64,000 nt of DNA from Dryococelus australis (taxonomy: Eukaryota; Arthropoda; Insecta; Phasmatodea; Phasmatidae): positions 16,506,295-16,570,294 of the forward strand of contig CM057002.1 of assembly GCA_029891345.1 (NCBI GenBank). Reading direction: 5' to 3'. Every line of letters begins with the position of its first letter. Positions within the stretch are counted from its first letter, which is position 1. Shown here piece after piece: positions 1-13,300 of the stretch. A model generated the notes under the pieces. That model had not been told where the DNA came from and did no database searches. It was given only the letters and a program-made list of their open reading frames with translations. The position numbers and the translations under genes are program-made.

Positions 1-1165
1 TTCATTGTAACTTCTGTGTTATTGCTACACACAATTTTAAGGGCTTTATTTTAATGTATGTATTTGAGGGTAATTTTTTGTGTTTGAATATTTTACGGCA
101 ACATTACGTATAACCTCGTGGCCGACCAACGCCAAGTCTTTGTATACGCCATCGTTGTGTTTGAGAGCTTATTCATGTAACTTCGTATGTGCAATATTTA
201 TGTCATGGTTCTATGTCAATTTTATTCAGGGTTCAATGTATCTTTCACGTAAATTGATGCTTTTTGTACTTGACCACACGGTCACGTTAATGCTTGATTT
301 TACCACCATCAGGCGTGTTACAAGCCTATAACCACTGCAATCATAAGGAGAATAATTTTCTCAGCAAGAATAATAATTTTGTCTGAATTTAGTTTGCCAT
401 TTCTATGCAGAAATATTGCAAGTTCACCTGCACCACGTGGTCTGCTACGAACTTCATCCAGCGGCGTCCGCGCCATCTAAGTTTGTTTTCACATTTGTGT
501 GTGTTTATCGTGAATATTCATCTCGTGTCCCATCTTGTTTCATGTATCTTTAAGGGTTTATGTAATTTTATTAGTTAACGGTGTAATTATTCCCGTCCTA
601 GCCGGCTCTGTATATAGGCTGTCACCACACTACCCATGTGCTGGAGGGAGAGCCCCGACGAGTTTGCGTTAGTGATGCCGAGTAATCACATGTGTTAATA
701 TGTATTAAGGGTTTCATTTGTTTTTCATCATGTCCTGTCTTCAGGCAAAAACCGTCAGTCCACTCTAGCGGTTGTCGGCCCTCTTCCCTCTGCGGGCTGG
801 GGAGCACCCAAGTGGAATTGGCTAGTCATGACCGGGATAGTCATAATTTCATTGGCACGTTGATGTGTATGCATAATAACTATAAAAACAAGTATACAAT
901 GAACTTAACTCTTTTATTCAGTAGTGACAGTATCCTAGCCACATATATTTTATTGATATTTTCCCAGTGATGTTTAGTAAATGTTTAGTATTGCCTATTT
1001 ATTTGTACGTACATACGGGTGAGACGGACACACAGAACCCACAACATCCCTGAGAACCCTGAGTCTCAACAGTGTTATGATTGGGAAGCACTGTTAATGC
1101 CCAAATTACCAGTAAGTATTTGTGTTATCGTTTGTCTCGTGTCTCATCTGACTGCGTCATTATGA
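1..1165 (+). repeat. Dispersed repeat family S, copy 1 (cut by window start)
   Basis: This stretch matches the reverse complement of about 51415-52640 along nearly its whole length. Shared landmarks are the blocks at 30-180, 180-330 (GAGCTTATTCATGTAAC and CTTGACCACACGGTCACG), the GC-rich block at 420-480, 600-690, 760-970 and 1030-1165. The copies differ by many substitutions and indels, so both are old. No long ORF or recognisable protein is present, so this may be an LTR or a non-autonomous element. The left end is outside the window. Confidence 0.8.
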
Positions 1166-4100
1166 ATAAAGTTTTGATTATACTGCTGTTCTAAACAAAG
1201 TTCCTCCAAAATTTAAAGGTGGCGATCTAATTCTTTACTATCCATTTATATATCATGGATAAATTTTCTCTTATCACCGAGGATAAGAGAATACCTAATA
1301 TGTTTTATACTTACAGGTCACCATTATTATGTTTTGCCAAAATTGATAGAGTGAAAATTCTCATTCATAACTCAAGAGTACTAACAAGATTAATTTTAGG
1401 TGATTTTAAACAGCACCAATTTGAGGTGAACAAATTTTAAGTTGAAGTACTTTCAACATTGAATAATTTCACGGTGTGTGCAATTATTACGAGGCCAACA
1501 AACATGACGCCTCCAAAAAGGGCAGCTGTACAAAAATCCCAGAGTTAATTACCATTTCCTTTGGTTTGACCTTGAGCTGAATTAAAAATTCATAAAACTT
1601 GAAAATTATGGAAAAACTCAAGTTCCCATTTTTAAAACTTACGCATGGCTTGCCAACATTTTAAGCAAGATAGGAAATTTGCTGTCAATTAAATTTCTTA
1701 AGAGTGCTAATATTCTCAATTGTATATTATCGAAAGTACTCTCGCCATCTTGGTGCCTATCTTCTATCCAAGACTCCAAGTGTGTGTGCTACAAATGCCA
1801 TAAGGGCTATGCTGAAAAGTTTTTTATAATTCATTACTTAACTGGTGGCATGGTGACTCCTTCTGGGGCAGTGGCAGAATCCGACCCCAAACCAGAGGTG
1901 CACCAGCCATTTATACAAAAACCAGAGCAATATTCCCGAGAGGGGTTTACAAAAACAACCAATGGCTTTAAACATGGCCAAATACGGGAAAAGTCCATTG
2001 AAAGAGCATTGTTCCTTATAGGGGTTAAAACAATGTAGTCCAATAGTGTTAATTTGAGCACCATCACCATATATGGGCCGCACACGTGCTCATACGTCAA
2101 ACTATCTCCTGGCATGCCATCAGGTTGTAGGAAGTGAGATCACAGGTGCATGAAACCTCACGCATCCGGCTATTGGCCGGTTGGACATGACGACCGCTCC
2201 TAGTTCCTCGAGACGCCGCACGACTTGCGCCGGCGACAAGCAAGACGAGCGCCCGCCACACATGATGGGGACTAGCAGGTGAAAAGTCACTATGCCAGGT
2301 TGCTGCCAGTGGTGGAGTCGAATACGCGCAGCCCACCCTAGGCTGCGTCAACACCAGGTACAAACAGCTGTAGTGTAGGAAACCCACGTCTTCTTCACAA
2401 ACTCGGGCAGGTAGAAAAGTTTTCAATGTTGTCGTGATTAATACTAATTCTTTTAAGCAAACGTCTGTGTTCAAAAAGACGTCAAAAATTTTGGGTGAGG
2501 CATCACAAAGCATACTATTTTTTCACTGTATGCGGTACAAATCCATTTTATGATGCACTGATGCATAATAAAACTGACTCTGAAGACTCTGAACATGTAA
2601 ACTGCTACCTTTTTTACTCTATGTACGGAACGAGCGGATAAGGACAACTAGTCGTAATTTTTTGAATATCCTATAATACGAATAAACATACAGTCGTACA
2701 ACTTACAAAAACTAAATTCCTCAGCTGTTGTAAATTACTGCTTTACTCTTTGCAACTACTACCAACGTATTCTACTGTACCGCAAACGTCCTGACATCAT
2801 TAACTACGTCACATGTATAAACAAACCTGTGGAATTGGGTTTTACACGGGGTTATTTGTAACCCCTGGAAATTGTTACCAGAAATAAAGCGTGTTCTGGG
2901 ATAATTCACGATGTGTTATTTAGCGTGACTGTAATTCATTTCTGCTTAAGTTGTTGTTGTGCGTTTTTTTCCCCCATTCTTGTGCTAAGCCTTTCTGTTA
3001 TGCATTAAATCCTTTGTTTTAAGGACCCATAGATTCAGCAGGCAGGCATTTGGTTTTGGAACAGTAGGACTTCGTAGTTGGAATGGTGCGGAAGTTCAGT
3101 AACAGTTTACAGAAAATATTTTCTTCCCTTGAAAAATTGAAATTTTATTAGGGTCATTCTCCCATAAATGTGCACTTTGAATACTGAATTTTCAAAATCT
3201 AAAAATTTAATATTTTGATTGTTTTTTTATTTACAAGGTACACTTCAGCTTATACATTGTTACTGTTGTGTTTGTACTAATGAAAAAGTGTTATTTTAGC
3301 TGCAGTTAGTTTTTAAAATAATTTCACATTCATGAGGTGAGAACAACCATCACATAGGTGAGAATAAAGTTCATGGACTGAAGGATGCCTAGAAGCAAAG
3401 AAAATATGTAGGCATAAAACACCATAAATTAGAGAAAAAAAGGTATTTATATTAAGAATCAACAATTTACTAACAAGCCAACTTTGCACTCACTAAGTTA
3501 TACATTGTTTTGTTTGCTAGAAAATTATTTGCTGTGGGTATTAGACTGTACTTGCAAGCTTTTATTCAGTCTTGACTTATTGAGTAATATTTAAAAAATA
3601 TCTCAATACACACCCTTGCAGATTACTGGAAAATATTAACTGTTGCCAATTTTTAACAAAGACTTGTCAATTATATGAACTATGTCAATTCTTGTAACAA
3701 CAAAATTGTCTTTAACTTCAGGAAATATGAATTTGAGATGCTGATCTTCTCATGTATTTAATTTAGTAATCGTCACCATCATCAGAAAGAACCAGTGCTA
3801 TAATTAGTAAATGCAATTTATATAAAAGGATACATTTTGAGGAACCAAGATTTATCTGACGAATTCCATAGTGATGGCATGGATTTCCAGGAGCACAATC
3901 CAGACAGTGCAAATGGCCTACTTATAGAATGGAAATGTTCTCATTTGTCCAAGAAATATGATGAATTGTAGGGGATAGTGTGATGGTATATGTGTGATTG
4001 TGTAGTGGGAAACTTGTTTTGAGAGCTACTGTGGGTAAAATGCCAGTGCAAGGCAAGCTATCATCACAAACAAAAACCATACAAATATCAGCGCCAATAT

Positions 4101-5523
4101 TCCACCACATATACCCACTGATAATTACGATTATCACAATACTAATATTTTATTTTATAGTAGGCCAACATGAAGGAATTCCTTGGAGTGGAAAAACTGT
4201 ATTTCTCTGAGGTGTCAGCAAGAGCTTTGTGTTTGGCGGCATGGGAGAATTACGTTTATTATTATGTCAATTGATATAGACTTAATACACTTTTGACCCA
4301 TTTAAATACTCTCAAACGAGTAACCTTTTTACGTGTGGAATCCTGGTAGAAGTATCACAGTAGGCTGAAGAATATTGTACATAATTCACTATTCACTATA
4401 AAATGCATGAAATTTGCATGAACAAATAACCAGAAAACAACATATATCATAGGAAACACTTCAACAAACATTTCTAACTACAACTTCTACTGTAAAAATA
4501 GGACAGGACATCTTGCTGTGTAAAAATAGCTTTTAATTTGCAGCAAGAAATGAGAAAATTATTTCATCCATGGTACTTAACTTAGGTACGAAACTATTGA
4601 AAAGCAAAAGAAACATTTTACAAGGATATATTTCTGTTGTCTGGTGTTAACTTAGACTTTCCGATAAAATATCTGTAGGAATTTTTAATTACCACTCTGA
4701 AAACTTAAGTCTTAAACAAATAATGTAAGCATACTGGATCCATTTGTTTAAATGAAGAAGAAAAAAACTCCCCCTTCCTTATCATAGTCTTTAACATGTA
4801 TTAATAGTGTAGCTAAGTTCAGTTTGCAGAACAACTTGAATACATTCATACTCTACCACTGCTTACGTTTTGTAGAGAAATTTGCCCTAAAAGATAATTG
4901 AAATTCTGAAAATATGAGTTACTTCTTCGGTAAATTATAAAAGTATCAAAATTCAGGATTATTCAGTTTGCAACGGATTGTAGTAATACTTGCGGTTCAC
5001 ATAACAACCAAGATAGGCCTTGCTTGAAAACCATAGCCTAGTCTGTATCCTTAATCTTTCAGTATTGCAAATCTAAAATATTAATCCATTATTCTCAATG
5101 TAAACAAATAAGAAATAGTTTACTGTTTTTTGCAAACATTGGAAAGGAATCATAATATTTACCAACATAAGTGTCAAATTAAAATTTGTAAACAAGTAAA
5201 ATTTTTTCTCTTAAATCCTCATAGTTTTTAAAACAATAATTATTGTTGTTGTAGTTGCTTGTCACATGCAGAACGTTTTTTGAGGGGTTGGACGGGGTGG
5301 GGGGTGAGGCAGCAGCCCCCAGTTGACACAGTTCATGCAATCAATATCCTGCCAGGTGTCTCTTATCAACTGCTTGCCTCCCCTCTCCCAACTGACTTGA
5401 TTGCAATCAATAGGTACTGCTCTCTAGACATTGATTTTTTGCATTGATTTTTTGCACATTCATTATTAATTATCTGTTTGCACACAAATGCAATACACCA
5501 CTGCAGTGGACGTATATGCATTA
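1166..5523. other. AT-rich stretch without recognisable genes
   Basis: I recognise no coding gene here. Open frames (for example 1679-2038 +, 2097-2513 -) lack homology I can name and lack splice or codon support. The 2100-2400 stretch is more GC-rich than its surroundings and may be part of an unrecognised repeat. The rest is AT-rich intergenic DNA. Confidence 0.5.
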
Positions 5524-5530
5524 CAGATTA

Positions 5531-5912
5531 TGGGGTAAATCCGACCACCAAGCCTTTTGACTTTACCATATAAAATGAAAAATTAAAAAAATGTGATTTT
5601 TATTACCTATTATATATGTTATGTTTAGGTGGTATAGTCCTCTAGAAGTCTCGGTTATTTTTAAATTATATTCTTTTGTTTGTTACAGTGTGAAAAATAT
5701 TGAAAATCAGTTGTGACATTTTTCCCGAAATAGTGAAATTATTACTTTGATATTCACTTATGGTAAGCATTTTGATGGCAAACTAGTTTGTTAAAATGTG
5801 TTTTACTGTTGTGTTTGGCTATTTAATGTGTCAAAGTGAATTCATGATATTGTAGATTATGGTCGTAAATACCCCATCCTAAAACAATATTTGTGGGGTA
5901 ATCCTGACCACA
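5531..5912. repeat. Left subterminal motif cluster of the pogo element (3 copies)
   Basis: Copies of a motif close to GGGGTAAWTCYGACCAC lie at 5531-5550 (+), 5861-5879 (-) and 5894-5912 (+). The outermost belongs to the terminal inverted repeat. Repeated subterminal motifs are known transposase-binding sites in several DNA transposon families; binding here is inferred. Confidence 0.75.
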
Positions 5913-5959
5913 TGTGTGCCAATATTAATAATTTTCTTATTTTTTTGTGGCATAGGAAA

Positions 5960-8113
5960 ATGCCTTGAACATACAAGCGTAAGAAGCCTTGTGTCACATA
6001 CACTGTGGAGGATGTAATCCAAGCGGTCTAGGATGTGAAGGATGGCAAACTATCGCAGAGAGGGGCTGCAGTGAAGTACGGGGTACCAAAAACTCTTATT
6101 GAAGGGTGGGTTAGTGGCAAAGCCAGTATTGACATCTTTGGAAGTGGGCGACCTAGATGTCTGAGTGTGAAGGAAGAGCAAGACATCAAAGATTGCATTA
6201 TTGCCAGGGCTCAGTTTGGACATCCTATGACCGCCTTGAACTACAGAATTTAGTTGGTGAATGTGTGAAAACAAATATGCTGATGGTACTCCTGGTACCG
6301 CAAGTTCATGAAAAGGCACCTTCGCTTGAGCTTGAAAAAACCAGAACATTTACAAAAACTGTGCAAGGATGCTACAAACCCTGATGTGTATGATTTCTAT
6401 GACAAATTGGAGGTTGTGCATAAGGAGAAGGAATCAACAGAACCAGACAAAGCTTGTTTTTTTTTATGCTGACGGAAGTGGTTTTAGCAGTGATCCATCT
6501 CGTGTTTGTGGCATTTGTCAGAAAGGCACAACACTATCCAGAGTTTCTGGGAGATCAGGCAAGGAGTCGTTTTGGCTCGTGTGTCAGCTGATGGGGCTGT
6601 ATTGCCACCCATGGTTGTTTTCAAGGGAGCTGCTATACAGGCAAGGTGAACATCTGAAAAGGCCTATCTGGGCACGCTGTACTCAACTTCTGCGAATGGT
6701 TGGATGGAAGAGCCACAATTTTATAATTGGTTCTGTGCTTGCTTCATACCACATGTTACAAAAGTTTGTGAACTGGACTGCCTGATCAAGAAGCTGTGCT
6801 AATTTTTGATGAACATTCAAGCCACGTGAGTTTGCGGGTATGTACAGAAACTATAAAAAATTAATGTGACTTATTCACTTGCCAAGCCACTTGACTGATA
6901 AATTACAACCCCAAGACGTGTGCTTGGCCCTGTCAAAACAAGTTGGGACATAAGATTTGTGGAACATGGTAAAAGCAACATGTCAGAAAATGGATCGTTT
7001 TGTCTGAGTGTATGTTTGTACAACTGTTGGGAGAAGTTTGGCAAACTACGATGACATCAGGTAACATCATATCAGGGTTCCAAAGTACTAGAGTTCACCC
7101 TGTCGACCATAAGAGATTCCCAGAACGTGAATTTGATCCACTTGACCTAAGAAACTGCAAGCTATCAGAAGCTTGCCCTGTTCCATCTCACAACTCTGAA
7201 AAATATCCATGCCAAAACAATTTCATCCATTCAACTCCTACAATCTCGCAACCATCAGGTCACTTATGCGTAACCTCAACTTCTCCCATACAAGCTCCAC
7301 ATTCCTCAACAACAATAGGCCTACCTGTACAAGAACCTATGCCTTCAATATTGCCAAATCCACCAAATCTGTACGCAAACCACTCACTTCCCAAAACAAA
7401 AATACATGTACCAGTCCCACACTGCATTCTGTCGTCGAGATATTTGCTGAAACACTGAGAAGACCTCATATTCATGAACCAGAAGATGCAGTACAAAAAA
7501 CTCAAGTTGAAAGGAAGGTCACACCTCGACTGAAAATGATGATGTATGTAGAAGTTCTGACAACAAAAGCTGTGATGGAGAGAATGGAAGATGCTGAAGC
7601 CGCAAAGGTAAAAAAAAGTCAACAAAAGAAAGAACTAAGAAATGGAAGGTAGCAGCAGAAGCACAAAGTAATGAAGAGGAAGCAAAGGATAAATCAGCAA
7701 ATTTGACACACACACTGAAGAACAGGAAGTCATCCAGATCGAGGATTCAACATTCACCTTCTAATTCCTCTTCAGAAGATGAACTCTCTGTTTTAGATGT
7801 GTCAGCAGATTCCTTAAGCAATCTTGTAGAGTTACCAGAAGGTGACTATTTAGCACTTACAAATGAAAATGTGACTCCGGGTAAGTACGCCCTCATCACT
7901 CTTGTAGGAGGTGTCCGGAAATCAACACGTTATACGCATGTATGTTGTGTTCAGGACGTAATCTCAAATGACGAATTAGAAGATGAAATTGTGGTTATGT
8001 CCTTAAAATGTGGTGGGTTGTCATCAGAATTTTCTGTTGAGAATGATGTGTTTACTGTAAGCAGAGACCAAATTATTGGAATTTTACTAGAACCAAAACT
8101 AACAGAAAAATAA
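5960..8113 (+). pseudogene. pogo/Tigger (jerky-like) transposase, decayed
   Basis: The N-terminus holds a psq/CENP-B-type helix-turn-helix (residues around SQRGAAVKYGVPKTLIEGWV, from 6050) followed by a second DNA-binding segment (RPRCLSVKEEQDIKDCI). The DDE_1 core follows: ADGSGFSSDPSR near 6470, VLIFDEHSSHVSLR near 6800, LPSHLTDKLQPQDVC near 6880, then GFQSTRVHPVD.....FPEREFDPLDLRN at 7075-7150. From 7700 a C-terminal acidic region and a GDYLALT...GKYALITLVGG domain run to the stop at 8113. This order is typical of insect pogo-type transposases. It is inactive: in-frame stops at 5966, 6029 and 6251 and several frameshifts in 6250-7100. ATG 5960 is the likely ancestral start. Confidence 0.85.
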
Positions 8114-8477
8114 TATTTTTGTTTCCTAGATCTGTTTCTGTTTTTGAAAAATCATAGGCATTAGCATTACGTATCACCAAGGAAGGTGTTAATTTTTGTT
8201 ATTGTTCATTATTCATTTGTATTATTTGGGTTTTCTTTGCAAAGTTGCAATTAAATTTGAATATAGCATGCTGATACAGGCTGCTTTTTAAGGGTCAACA
8301 TTTGTTTTAAATTTGTCTCAAATGTGTAAACAAACAAGTGTGTATCCTATGTACTTTTTGTCTGTTTAAAAGTAAGTTGCTATCAAGGTTTACTGTTTTG
8401 TATCAAGTTAATAAAATTAGGCTAAGAATATTATTTGGCCTGTAGTTGATTGACTTGTCTTGGCATTTTGTACTTAC

Positions 8478-8844
8478 CGGGCTAAAACCGACCACCTAAA
8501 TTGCATCACTTGGAAACTGACACATTCTAAGCACAAACAGGTGTGGTTGTTATTGCTCCATACACTATGACATGACACTGTATGGAGACTAAACCAAGTG
8601 GTCGGAAATACCCCGGTTGCTTGTCAGAATTACCCCAAATTTTCAGATTCTTAATTTTCCACTGGAGTAATTCTGACCACTGACTTCCCACCACAGCCAT
8701 TAACCTAAGATCATACACTCTCATAAACACATCATTTAACGACCAAGAAAGAACCTCAGTATGCATTATGTCACAAAAGTTTTCTTTTGAAAGTTTGATA
8801 AAATATTTAAATTATATTTGAGTAAAATGGTTGGAATTACCCCA
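8478..8844. repeat. Right subterminal motif cluster of the pogo element (5 copies)
   Basis: The same motif occurs at 8478-8496 (+), 8598-8615 (-), 8623-8637 (-), 8664-8680 (+) and 8829-8844 (-, in the terminal repeat). Orientation is mixed, and all copies lie downstream of the transposase stop. The copies differ by a few bases each. Confidence 0.75.
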
Positions 8845-8858
8845 CTTGACCCCTACTA

Positions 8859-10198
8859 TATTGTTGATACAGTGGAAAAATGTGATTTTTGCACTGATGT
8901 ACCATAATGAAGTACACATATCACTTCAAAACACAGCATACAAAATAATTTTTTTTAGTAATTTTTTAGTATTGTATGTGTTATATTGTTTATATTGTTC
9001 ATCATAACTGTGATTATGTATGTGATGCTTTATTATTTATTGAGTAAACACAGCAGACTTGTGTATTTGATGTAAACATTAAATGAAACTGTGTGGCAAT
9101 GTTTATATTGACATGGGGCCAAAGGATATGCAAACGGCAGGAAGAAGAAACTGCAAAGGGACTGTAAACAGTTTACATGTAGTGCGACAAGCTGGCTCTA
9201 TTTCCAGTCATTTTAATGAAATGGCAAGTCTGCGTAAAAGGCACAGGTTGTCAACAATTGCCCACATAGTATTACTACAAACATTACCAAATTGTAGTAA
9301 AAAATAAGAAACTAAGCATAATTAGTCAGCAACAAACAGTAATCAAAAACCAAGAGAAATCCACTTTGTAATAACACAAGCAAAGTGAGAAGGCGAGTGA
9401 ATGCACAATGGCAGGATGAACATGTGACTGCAGTGGCATCTGTGAAGCAACGTTCTGGGGCCTGAGAGTAGAGGGTGGGCAGTCAGGTATTGGCTAGCGC
9501 TGCAGCCTAGGAGGGTGGTATGTGGTTTTAGATATGCCTAAATTTATTTTTCAGCCGATTACACTCAAATTTTAGACTTTTTACACCAAAATTTTTTACT
9601 GTTCCTAAGAAAAGGAGTTGTTGCAGAATGGCGGATGCCTGCTATGATTATGAATAGGGTTGATTTAGGGAGGTTCTGCTGTGTTTTTCTTTGAAAATGT
9701 TGAATTTGTTAAGTGACCTTAGTGGTTTACTATACTAATGCTCAAAAGAAAATCAGTTTTTAAAATATCTTTTGTAGAGAAATTATATGCAAAAGAAGAA
9801 ATGCAATTTAATTTCAGAAGTAACTATATTCATATTTTTCTGTGTGATAAAAAAACATTGTAATACCCTATGTAAAGAAACCCTCTGTAATGCATTAAAA
9901 TCCAGTCCCTTCAATTTTGTTATACAGAGGGTTAACTGCATTGCTCTTGTTTGCGACATGTAATTCATTTTAGTTACGAAAATATAAATTTTGTGTAAGT
10001 TGTAAACTGTACATAGCTACTAGTGTATTAAACTAGATGACATTCATAGGTAATGTACACTGCCCTATCACGCTTGTGTTGTGTGCTGTTGAGGAAAGGA
10101 CATTTGATGTGAAGGGTGGGTGTGTTGTAGATGTGTGCACTGGTCAGGTCAGCCTAAAGAGGAAGCGGCCACACATGTTGGCATCTGCCGACGTGACA
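8859..10198. other. Region upstream of TPRA1, no gene recognised
   Basis: No recognisable coding sequence. It should hold the TPRA1 promoter and/or a 5' UTR exon or intron, but no clear TATA box or CpG island stands out. A GC-richer patch at 9400-9530 is unassigned. The open frame from 10037 to the chosen ATG could be 5' UTR or an N-terminal extension. Confidence 0.4.
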
Positions 10199-10332
10199 AT
10201 GGGAGAGGGAACAACTGTAGTGCCGGAGTCTGTGACGGACACCCTCCCGTGGCATACCACGCAGCCGGCTGAGCCCATCATCGAGGAAGCCTTCTGCAAG
10301 CTTATACTCTATGTTGAGATCGCTGACACCAG
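10199..10332 (+). CDS. TPRA1: TPRA1 coding exon 1 (N-terminal extracellular segment)
   Basis: Encodes a 44-residue N-terminus ending in CKLILYVEIADT plus the first two bases of an Arg codon. I chose the ATG at 10199 because its context is strong (A at -3, G at +4). An in-frame ATG at 10175 has a weaker context, and the open frame continues upstream to 10037, so a longer N-terminus or a 5' UTR splice site (for example after CAG at 10143-10145) is possible. The donor is AG|GCAAGT, a GC donor; no GT nearby keeps the frame into exon 2. No N-glycosylation sequon or signal peptide is visible. Confidence 0.85.
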
Positions 10333-13300
10333 GCAAGTCTCGTTAGGTAATTTGATTTTAGAAATGGAAGGTTCAGAGCACAAGTAGACAAAGTCCATTT
10401 TTTAAGTTCTCTTGCAGGCAAAATTTAATGATGACCAATACTTACATTTGCATCCTAAATATATTTAAATATGGAGACAAAGTTCTACTCATTTCTGTGT
10501 AATATAATAATACATAATTAACTTTAAAGCTCCCGTTTCTTATTAAATTAAATATTAGTGCATTGAGCCGTTCAAGTAGTAGAACATATTATAGTGTTGT
10601 TAGCAAATTCAGATTTAGGTAGAGTTGTAAATTAATTTGTAGTTCAGTGTGAAAAAAAAAAAAAAAAAAAAAAAAAAAACATTGAAAAATATAAAATACA
10701 GCAAAGGAAACAAGGAGACATTCTTATCTGGACAGTGCAGGATGTAGTAAAATTTCTGAGGGCCAAGTTTCAATAGAAAAATATTTTTTTTTTGTGAACC
10801 AAGAGACAGTATATTATTAGCCAGAAAATATTTTATAAGAGGGTATGTAATAACAGGGTTTTGTTGTACTGAGATTAAAAAAATCTAGATAGGTTACCTG
10901 CTCAGTGCACCTGCCAAATATTGGCATATTACTGCAAACTTAAGTGTCCCGGTCTGTGCTTAACCTGCACAAATAAATCAAAACACATAACAAATGTAAA
11001 CTGTTTTATATTTTTGCTCAAAAGCCCAGATTACAATAATGAATTTATAAAACTCAGACATAAGTTTTCAGCATTGTACAGTATTTGTCTATAAAAATGT
11101 CAAGCATCAGAAACATTTGGCCAGAGGTATGTATCACTATGTGTAAGAGCTGCTTAAGTAAAAGCAATACTTCATTCACATTTAAAGCACCACTCAACTA
11201 AATCAGATACATTCAATTAAAGGCTCTTATAAAAATAAACATTTAAAATGCCTTTATCTTTCCCAATTGGAAATGCTTGGCATAACTAAAACTTTATGCA
11301 TTAACACTACAGTATTTTAAATGGGCTTTCCTATCCATAACACAACTATATTTATGAATAATATTTGAAAATACGTAGCACTAAATAAAACACGTTTCTT
11401 TGGAAATATCAGGCCAAACTAACATACAAGTGCCCAGCAATAAATAACAATTTTTAATGAGTGCATTGACTGGATAGGGTAGACTAGGTGTAAATATAAT
11501 ACTTTCGTGCCAATGTAATTCAATTTAATAGAAACGTTGCAAACGGTCACTGATCTGTAGGCTACTATGTGGAGTGGCAGCTGGATGGGCCCCTTAAAGC
11601 ACTCCACTGCTAAAATAAACACGCTGAAATTTATATATTAATATTTACAATAAAACTTAACTAGCTGGGTGGCAACTCGACTTAGCTCTTTTCAAAACAT
11701 CCAGCTTTAAAATTGACTCATGACGTCTTTTCAACAATGTTATTACAACTTCATATTGTCAATAAGCAAGCCTTGCCACCTGATTCCAACAGAGTTTTCA
11801 TTGTTACCATGCATCATGGGACCCAAGATTGTACTGTTGACAAAGCTCAAGAATGGACGTTCCAGCCCGAGATTGTATTATTCACCAGCCACCGAGGCTA
11901 TGCACCCAAGGCACCAAGTATCACAGCATGCCGCCAGATGGCTCTACCAGTACAATTAGCCACGTCTCAATTCTCCAATTTGTCCGGTGACATCACGCCT
12001 TGAAGCTATGCTACAACTACCCCGTCTCCATTGTCACCCCTATCCAATTTACTACAGGAGAATAAGCCGTCAGAGTATAAATAACAGGCTGCTGCTTATA
12101 AATGCCAGTCTATCTTGGGCGTTCGCCGCATTTGTGCCGAAGGTCCCAGTCAGTCGTTCAGACTTCATTGTCTCCACTGCAGCCCTTGCTGGAGATTGTG
12201 ACCAGGGCGACCTGTTCCTAGGCTAACGAGGATAAACAAAGTGCTATGAAAGTAACTTAAACTTGGCTATGTTGCCTTAAATGGACCGAAAGTATCAATG
12301 TGTTTAGCGACATAGACAACAACTGGTAAGGTCAAATGGAAGTCTTCGGCACCAGGAATGCGGGGAAGACGAAGGTAGAGGAATGATCTTTGGCACTAAG
12401 AGCGAAAGACCAGGAGAGGAGTCAATGGTTCCTTCTGCACCAGGCAGTGCGGTGAAGAAACATACCATACTGGCATTACAAGGGACTTTACTTGCTATTT
12501 ATACCCTGGCTGGTGCACCCTTACTTGAGTTGGAGGGAGGGTAAATGTGGTATAGATCCTTTTGGCATGTGACGTCAGTGGCTAGCACTGGATCCAGGAG
12601 CATGTATTGCTGATTCTACTAGTATGGCTACCTGGCAGCACGCTAGAGTACTTGGATGATCTCGAAGCATAGTCTCAGTGGCTCGGCCGTTGAACAGAAC
12701 AATCTGATGGTGAGCGTCCGTCCTTTGCCGTGGGTAGACATTACAAGTTATGACGTCTGGTGGTGGTTAGTATCAATCAAACTCTGTGGAATCGTGCAGG
12801 TGAGTGAAGCGCACTAATGAGTAGAAGTCTTTTTAAAATTGTTGAAAAGATGTCATGTGTCAAGTTTGTTTATTATGCTCAACATTTTTTTGGGAATAAT
12901 TTTAGGCTTTTAAACATTGTTCTAAAGTACTCTTATGTTATTTTATTAATTAATTTTACATTCATACTTTTAAATGACTTTCTAATACTGATGCCTGGCT
13001 TGTGATGTTTCAGAATCCGTATTTGGGACGTCATAATTCTAGTTCCAAACTTTCTTTTCCTACTGTTTCTGGCCATCCGCTTCAACAGGGCAAGGCTCAA
13101 ACTACGAGCAACGAGCAGTCCAATATTCCTAGCTTTTTATGGTCTAGTAAGTATACCACTTGAATACGTTTCTCACATAATGCAACAGCTTAGGTATATC
13201 CATCCCAGATGTGTTAACACAAAGTAACTATCCATTACATTGCCTTTCTCATATTTTGCTGATTATGTGTATTAGGTTCCTGGTGGCTTGTTACAGCTAG

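Larger units (their letters stand above)
5524..8858 (+). mobile_element. pogo/Tigger-type DNA transposon, about 3.3 kb
   Basis: The boundaries are set by a TA duplication on each side (5522-5523 and 8859-8860) and imperfect terminal inverted repeats. The left end begins CAGATTATGGGGTAAATCC; the reverse complement of the right end contains GTCAAGTGGGGTAATTCCAA. The interior carries a decayed pogo-family transposase (5960-8113). TA duplication and a CAG-like start are normal for the Tc1/mariner-pogo superfamily. The exact end base on the right is less certain because the CTG terminus appears mutated to CTA. Confidence 0.75.

Noticed and set aside
10652..10679. Poly-A run as evidence of a processed pseudogene
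   Set aside because: No coding similarity or target duplication was found next to it.
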